Of a stretch of 11,528 nucleotides of DNA, positions 7,088-11,528 are shown piece by piece. Source of the DNA: Bacillota bacterium. GTDB taxonomy: Bacteria; Bacillota; UBA4882; UBA10575. Made by a program: the position numbers and the translations under genes. Numbering within the stretch: the stretch's first letter is position 1; the number at the start of each line of letters is the position of its first letter. The stretch covers positions 1-11,528 of the forward strand of contig DOID01000146.1 of assembly GCA_003511465.1 (NCBI GenBank), written 5' to 3'. The notes beneath the pieces are model-generated. The model made no database searches. It had not been told where the DNA came from and worked only from the letters and a program-made list of their open reading frames with translations.

Positions 7088-8461
7088 ATGAATAGTCTTG
7101 ATGACAAAGAAAGGATTTTGAAAAACTTTGACACGCTTGTCTCACATGGTCAACAAACAGCCCGCCGGGATGCTCTACAAATTGCAGAAGCCGGGATTAG
7201 GGGGGCGGATCCGGGGGTCGGTACATATAATCAAGTAAAACTAGAGGGTGAACTACTTTATGTCGGTGATAAGGTCTTTAACCTAAAAGAGATTGAACAT
7301 ATCTATGTGGTTGGCGCCGGTAAGGGCTCTTATCCTATTGCTGAAGCATTGGAGGATATTCTTGGGGATCTAATCACCGAAGGGATTGTAGTGGTGAAAA
7401 AAGGCGAAACAAGACGTTTGAAACATATAGAAATATACGAAGCTGGGCACCCGATCCCAGATGAGGATAGTGTAGCCGGCGCCCGTAAGATCCTAAAGGT
7501 CGTGGAAAAGGCGGGGGAAAAGGATCTGGTCTTTGCGGCGATTACTGGCGGTTCTTCTTCGTTAGTCACCTTACCGGCGGATGGAATTACCCTCAAAGAG
7601 ATGCAAGACCTCACAGATTTACTTTTAAAGTGTGGTGCGGTGATTCGGGAGATCAATATTGTGCGGAAACATCTCTGTCAAATGAAAGGCGGCCGTTTAG
7701 TGGCTTATATTCAACCGGCCGAGGCGGTCACCCTCACTTTAGACACGGCTCCGGAAGGGATGCCTTGGCCTGATATGTCTTTACCGGATCCATCCACTTT
7801 TCAAGACGCCATTGATGTATTGGATTATTACGACCTATTGGAGAAGGTGGCACCCTCCATCAAGAATTATATAATGGAGGGAAGAAATAGACCAGAGCTT
7901 GAAACTGTAAAGACGCTGGAAGGTATGAGAACAACCATCTTTAGCGTGGGCGATCCGGTGGGCGCTTGTGAGGCAGCGGCCAAGTGTGCCACGGAATTAG
8001 GGTACAATTCGGTTATTCTATCATCGACCATTGAAGGCGAAGCAAAGGATGTAGGGATTTGTTTTGCTGGGATCGCTAAAGAGATCGTTAATTATAAACG
8101 CCCGCTCTCCCCACCCTGTGCTTTAATTTCCGGCGGTGAGACTACGGTAACCATTGGGGAAGAATGTGGGAAGGGCGGACCTAATCAAGAATTGGTGTTA
8201 GCCTTTGCCCAAAAGTTTAAGTCTTCAGCGGAAGTTGTTTGCGTATCGGTGGATACTGACGGCACGGATGGACCGACTGAGATTGCGGGAGGGATCGTAG
8301 ACTCCTTAACCCAGGAAAGAGCGGAAGAGTTAGGTGTGGATATCGACTATGCCATTAAGAACCACAACAGCTCACCGGCGCTGACCAAGTTAAAAGATGC
8401 CTTGGTTACCGGACATACTGGAACCAATGTCATGAATTTACGGGTTCTTCTTATTCGTTAG
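7088..8461 (+). CDS. Glycerate 2-kinase-type kinase (DUF4147/MOFRL family), divergent
   Basis: A 457-residue protein, normal length for type-II glycerate 2-kinases (GckA/TtuD), which phosphorylate the C2 hydroxyl of D-glycerate with ATP in the cytoplasm. The N-terminal DUF4147 part has VVGAGKGSYPIAEAL (about 74-88), YEAGHPIPDEDS, INIVRKHLCQMKGGRL. The C-terminal MOFRL part has GGETTVTI (349-356), GKGGPNQELVLAFA, DTDGTDGPTEIAGGIVD (389-405) and TGHTGTNVMNL. Several usual core motifs are altered: the GGGSS loop reads TGGSSSL, the SDVxGD...ASGP segment is replaced by LDTAPEGMPWPDMSLPDP, and TGPTGTNV reads TGHTGTNV. The fold and kinase role are secure, the substrate less so. The ATG at 7088 is preferred over the in-frame ATG at 7076 because AGGATGGGA (7073-7081) is well placed for it. 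An imperfect TTGTCT/TCAATA promoter pair (7032-7060) may drive it. Confidence 0.88.
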   Translation: MNSLDDKERILKNFDTLVSHGQQTARRDALQIAEAGIRGADPGVGTYNQVKLEGELLYVGDKVFNLKEIEHIYVVGAGKGSYPIAEALEDILGDLITEGIVVVKKGETRRLKHIEIYEAGHPIPDEDSVAGARKILKVVEKAGEKDLVFAAITGGSSSLVTLPADGITLKEMQDLTDLLLKCGAVIREINIVRKHLCQMKGGRLVAYIQPAEAVTLTLDTAPEGMPWPDMSLPDPSTFQDAIDVLDYYDLLEKVAPSIKNYIMEGRNRPELETVKTLEGMRTTIFSVGDPVGACEAAAKCATELGYNSVILSSTIEGEAKDVGICFAGIAKEIVNYKRPLSPPCALISGGETTVTIGEECGKGGPNQELVLAFAQKFKSSAEVVCVSVDTDGTDGPTEIAGGIVDSLTQERAEELGVDIDYAIKNHNSSPALTKLKDALVTGHTGTNVMNLRVLLIR

Positions 8462-8519
8462 CTTGCGTGGGGTCTCCTCAGGGGAGCGGCGCGGTGAAGT
8501 TTAACCGGCATAAACTGGG

Positions 8520-8553
8520 GAAGAGGCACCTTTTTGGAACGCCTCTTTCTTTT
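8520..8553 (+). terminator. Terminator-like hairpin between the kinase and enolase-like genes
   Basis: AAGAGGC (8521-8527) pairs with GCCTCTT (8541-8547), with an inner CC/GG pairing around a T-rich loop, followed by a T-rich tract (TCTTTT, 8548-8553). It lies about 60 bases after the kinase stop and 47 bases before the enolase-like start. It may terminate the kinase transcript or attenuate read-through, so the two downstream genes could be expressed at a different level. The short T-tract makes this moderate in strength. Confidence 0.6.
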
Positions 8554-8600
8554 ACAATAAGAATGGGGGATTATCAAAAGAAGAGGGGCGAAGTTAAGTA

Positions 8601-9857
8601 ATGAAAAGTGTTATAGAACTGATTAGAGCAAGGGAGATACTGAGTGGTCCGGGCCGACCTACTGTGGAGGTGGAATTGACCACTGCCGATGGGATTAGGG
8701 TTGAGGCTTCCGTGCCCAGTGGCACGTCGAAAGGGAAGTATGAGGCGTGGGAGGTTTATGACGGGGGAAAAAGGTTTAGAGGTTTAGGGGTGAAGAAGGC
8801 TGCGGAAAATGTGAATCTGGAGATCGCCCCCAAACTAATTGGCGAGAGTGTACTCGCGCAGAGAAAAATTGATGATATAATGATTGAACTTGATGGGACA
8901 AAGAATAAACAGCGATTGGGTGGCAACGCTATCCTAGCGGTTTCTTTGGCAGTAGCCAAAGCCGGTGCCCAAGCTGCTGGCTTACCGCTTTACCGCTATT
9001 TGGGTGGACTGGGCGGCGTCCGATTGCCTGTTCCGCTAGCCACGGTAATTTCAGGAGGTAAACATTCCCCTTCGGCATTAGATTTTGAGGACTTTTTGTT
9101 AATCTTTGATGGTTTTACCTGCTTCGCCGAAGCCTTGGAGGCCTTGGTGGAGATTCGTTATTTACTTGAAAAAAATTTACAGAAGAAGTTTGGTCTGGTC
9201 GCCGATGACGGGGGCGCGCTAGCCCCACCGATTAACGATAATACTCAGGCCTTTGACTTGATGCTAGAAGCGGTGGAACAGGCTGGTTACGGCGGTAAGG
9301 TCGCGCTCGGCCTGGATGTGGCGGCCAGCGATCTTTATCTGGAAGATCGGGGCTTGTATAAAATAAGCGGGCGGGAGATGGAGCCGGCAGAATTGATTGA
9401 TTACTATATTAGTCTGGCGAAACAGTATCCGCTTGTCTTTATTGAGGATCCCTTTGATCAAGATGATTTTGAAAGTTTTGCTAAGTTGACCGCAGCTTTA
9501 CCCGACAGGAAGATCGTTGGTGATGATCTATTTGTTACTAATCCCGTGAGAATAAGGATGGGAATTGAGCAGAAGGCCGGAAACACCTTGCTTTTAAAGG
9601 TAAACCAGATTGGAACGGTGAGTGAGGCTTATGACGCTGGTATCCTAGCCTTACAAAACGGTCTTGCGGTTACGGTCTCTTTGCGGTCAAGTGATACCAA
9701 TGACAGCTTCATTGCCGACCTGGCGGTGGGCTTAGGGGCTGAAGAAATCAAACTGGGTTCTCCGGTCCGGGGAGAAAGAAATGCGAAATACAATCGGTTG
9801 TTAAAGATCGAAGAAGAACTGGGTGAATCGGCAAAATTTGCCGGCAGTCTTAGGTAG
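8601..9857 (+). CDS. Enolase paralogue with altered active site
   Basis: A 418-residue enolase-fold protein, slightly short for enolase (about 430). Conserved against yeast enolase: VPSGTSKG loop Ser (S43), GG-K-H155 (His159), D239 in LGLDVAAS (Asp246), E282 in IEDP (Glu295), D308 in VGDDLFVTN (Asp320), K333 in LLKVNQIG (Lys345), R362 and S363, and K384 in IKLGS (Lys396). The metal site and catalytic lysines therefore remain. Changed: DSRGNPT reads SGPGRPT; NGG before the His is SGG; QE (Gln167-Glu168) is ED, so position 168 is D164; GDEGG is ADDGG, so Glu211 is D203; SHRSGETED is SLRSSDTND, so His373 is L361. These changes cluster where the C3 hydroxyl of 2-phosphoglycerate leaves. It is probably an enolase-type lyase on a related phospho-acid, not the housekeeping enolase. 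The ribosome-binding site (GAGGGG, 8583-8588) is 12 bases before the ATG, rather far. Confidence 0.85.
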   Translation: MKSVIELIRAREILSGPGRPTVEVELTTADGIRVEASVPSGTSKGKYEAWEVYDGGKRFRGLGVKKAAENVNLEIAPKLIGESVLAQRKIDDIMIELDGTKNKQRLGGNAILAVSLAVAKAGAQAAGLPLYRYLGGLGGVRLPVPLATVISGGKHSPSALDFEDFLLIFDGFTCFAEALEALVEIRYLLEKNLQKKFGLVADDGGALAPPINDNTQAFDLMLEAVEQAGYGGKVALGLDVAASDLYLEDRGLYKISGREMEPAELIDYYISLAKQYPLVFIEDPFDQDDFESFAKLTAALPDRKIVGDDLFVTNPVRIRMGIEQKAGNTLLLKVNQIGTVSEAYDAGILALQNGLAVTVSLRSSDTNDSFIADLAVGLGAEEIKLGSPVRGERNAKYNRLLKIEEELGESAKFAGSLR

Positions 9858-9861
9858 GAGG
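9856..9861 (+). promoter_or_regulatory. Ribosome-binding site overlapping the enolase-like stop codon
   Basis: A perfect AGGAGG overlaps the last two bases of the TAG stop (9855-9857) of the enolase-like gene and lies ten bases before the TTG start of the permease gene. It decides the TTG at 9872 as the start and indicates that the two genes share a transcript and may be translationally coupled. Confidence 0.8.
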
Positions 9862-9871
9862 TTGTTTAGAC

Positions 9872-11521
9872 TTGCTCACCGTGATCGCTTTTTTACCAAT
9901 ACTGGTCACAGTTGTTTTAATGGCGGTATTTAATTGGACTGCCAAACGAGTCTTGCCCTTGGCCTGGTTTTTGGTGTGTATAATCGCCTTGGCCGTTTGG
10001 CGGATGAATCTTGGGCATGTTCTAGGTTACTCCCTCTTTGGGGCCTTAAAGGCTTTGGATGTAATCATCATCATTTTTGGTGCGGTCTTGATCTTGAACA
10101 CCCTCAAACAGTCGGGGGCGATGCGGAGTATTAATAACGGTTTTATGCATATCACAAAAGACCGGCGAATTCAGGCGATCATTATTGGTTGGATGTTCGG
10201 TGCCTTTATTGAAGGGGCAGCCGGGTTCGGAACCCCACCTGCCTTAACTGCTCCCCTTCTAGTCGGGCTGGGTTTTCCACCATTGGCAGCCGCGATGGTT
10301 TCCCTTATCTTTAACAGCACCCCGGTCTCTTTTGGCGCCGTCGGTACGCCTCTCTTCGGAGCGGTTAATAGTCTTACGGCGTACCTGGGAAGTGGCGGTG
10401 CCCAGCGCTTTACGGGGCTTCTCACCAACCAGGTTGCCTTCTTGCATAGTATCGCCGGAGTTTTTATCCCCTTGATCGGCCTCTGTTTTTTGGTGCTGTT
10501 TTTTGGGAAGGAGAAATCCCTGAAACATGCCTTTGCCGCCGCTCCCTTTGCGCTCTTTGCCGGCGTGGTCTTTGTGGTTCCCTATTATTTTACCGCTCGC
10601 CTATTGGGGCCGGAGTTTCCTTCTTTGGTGGGAGCATTGGTGGGACTACCTATTCTGCTCTGGGCGGCCAAATCCGGTTTCCTGATGCCGAAGACCCCGT
10701 GGGATTTCCCGGATCAAAACGACTGGGCAGAGGATTGGAAGTCCAATTTTGCGCAGGTAGAAAAGGTAAGTGCGGATGCGCCCATGGCATTGTTAAAGGC
10801 CTGGATCCCCTATATCCTAATTGCGCTGATTTTGGTTGCCACCAGGATTCCGGCTTTTGGGCTGAAAAACCTTCTATCATCTGCTAAGCTCGTGGTGCCT
10901 AACATCATGGGAATAAGGGGATTGGATTATGAGTTAGTCTGGGGCTATCTCCCGGGCATTATCCCCTTCAGTCTTGTCGCCGTCCTTACCCATTTCATTC
11001 ATGGGATGAAAATTGAACAGACTAAAGCCGCGTGGTGCGATACGTTTCGCCAAATCTCCGGAGCGGCGGGGGCCTTATTCTTTGGGGTGGCAATGGTACA
11101 GTTGATGCTGAATTCTCATGTAAACTCCCAAGGATTAGACAGTATGATGACGACGATGGCACAGACGGTGGCTGCTCTTGCCGGTAACGCTTTCATCCTT
11201 TTTGCGCCTTTCATTGGGGTTTTGGGTACTTTTATGTCTGGGTCGAATACGGTCTCGAATATTTTATTCTCTTCCTTCCAATACGAGACGGCGTTGTTCC
11301 TGGAACTGCCACCCTTAATCACCGTTGCACTCCAAGTGGTGGGCGGAGCGATTGGGAGTATGATCAGTGTCAATAGTGTGGTGACCGCCTGCGCGACGGT
11401 TGGTACCGTGGGGGCGGAAGGGAAACTGATCAAGAGAAATGCGCTTCCTTGTTTCATTTATGCGTTGATCGTGGCGCTTTTAGCCTATATAATAATAGCC
11501 GGTGGTATTTCTTTCAGCTAA
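9872..11521 (+). CDS. lctP: L-lactate permease family transporter (LctP)
   Basis: A 549-residue polytopic membrane protein of the LctP family (usual length about 530-560), proton-coupled carriers for L-lactate, D-lactate, glycolate and similar 2-hydroxyacids. About twelve or more hydrophobic segments span the whole length. The family signature GAFIEGAAGFGTPPAL (110-125) is intact, followed by FNSTPVSFGAVGTPLFGAV and, near the C-terminus, MSGSNTVSNILFSSFQ and ISVNSVVTACATVG. The start is TTG, preceded by AGGAGG. The stop is at 11519-11521, seven bases before the window edge, so the terminator and any further genes are not visible. Close linkage to the kinase and enolase-like genes suggests it moves their substrate or a product; the exact cargo is inference. 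Confidence 0.9.
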   Translation: MLTVIAFLPILVTVVLMAVFNWTAKRVLPLAWFLVCIIALAVWRMNLGHVLGYSLFGALKALDVIIIIFGAVLILNTLKQSGAMRSINNGFMHITKDRRIQAIIIGWMFGAFIEGAAGFGTPPALTAPLLVGLGFPPLAAAMVSLIFNSTPVSFGAVGTPLFGAVNSLTAYLGSGGAQRFTGLLTNQVAFLHSIAGVFIPLIGLCFLVLFFGKEKSLKHAFAAAPFALFAGVVFVVPYYFTARLLGPEFPSLVGALVGLPILLWAAKSGFLMPKTPWDFPDQNDWAEDWKSNFAQVEKVSADAPMALLKAWIPYILIALILVATRIPAFGLKNLLSSAKLVVPNIMGIRGLDYELVWGYLPGIIPFSLVAVLTHFIHGMKIEQTKAAWCDTFRQISGAAGALFFGVAMVQLMLNSHVNSQGLDSMMTTMAQTVAALAGNAFILFAPFIGVLGTFMSGSNTVSNILFSSFQYETALFLELPPLITVALQVVGGAIGSMISVNSVVTACATVGTVGAEGKLIKRNALPCFIYALIVALLAYIIIAGGISFS

Positions 11522-11528
11522 CATCTAA

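Noticed and set aside
8601..9857. Calling this gene the housekeeping enolase (eno)
   Set aside because: The DSRGNPT signature, Glu168, Glu211 and His373 equivalents are all changed, and the gene sits in a transporter/kinase locus rather than a glycolytic operon.

Overview
The window looks like a chromosomal catabolic locus from a Gram-positive-type bacterium, most likely a Bacillota (Firmicutes) anaerobe. The reasons are strong purine-rich Shine-Dalgarno sites, several TTG starts, a classical stem-plus-T-run terminator, and the mix of families (DUF2007 protein, FadR-type GntR regulator, TTT transporter, LctP permease). The genus cannot be named from sequence alone.

Left part (1-2943) is accessory and partly decayed. 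It opens with the last 50 codons of an IS3-type transposase and a probable right end of that insertion sequence. Two small genes follow: a DUF2007/zinc-ribbon protein and an exported TPR protein, closed by a strong terminator at 1915-1951. Next comes a scar at 2181-2829. The N-terminal third of a response regulator on the + strand, frameshifted, runs head-on into a piece of a sensor-kinase input domain on the - strand, which carries in-frame stops.

Right part (2944-11528) is an intact co-directional locus. A GntR/FadR-type regulator has a perfect 24-bp palindrome between its promoter and its ribosome-binding site. It is followed by a complete tripartite tricarboxylate transporter (tctC, tctB, tctA). 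A roughly 300-bp intergenic stretch holds a separated 14-bp perfect inverted repeat. Then come a MOFRL/DUF4147 glycerate-2-kinase-type kinase, a terminator-like hairpin, an enolase paralogue, and an L-lactate-permease-family transporter whose ribosome-binding site overlaps the enolase stop codon.

The simplest reading is uptake of a 2-hydroxycarboxylate by TctCBA and/or LctP, phosphorylation of its C2 hydroxyl, and enolase-like beta-elimination to PEP or a PEP-like product, under GntR control. The most interesting point is that the enolase paralogue is not a normal enolase. It keeps the metal ligands and the two catalytic lysines, but the residues equivalent to yeast Glu168, Glu211 and His373, around the departing C3 hydroxyl, are Asp, Asp and Leu. 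The kinase also departs from its family consensus in several core motifs. Together they suggest a pathway for a 3-substituted lactate or similar acid other than plain glycerate. The actual substrate is not determined.
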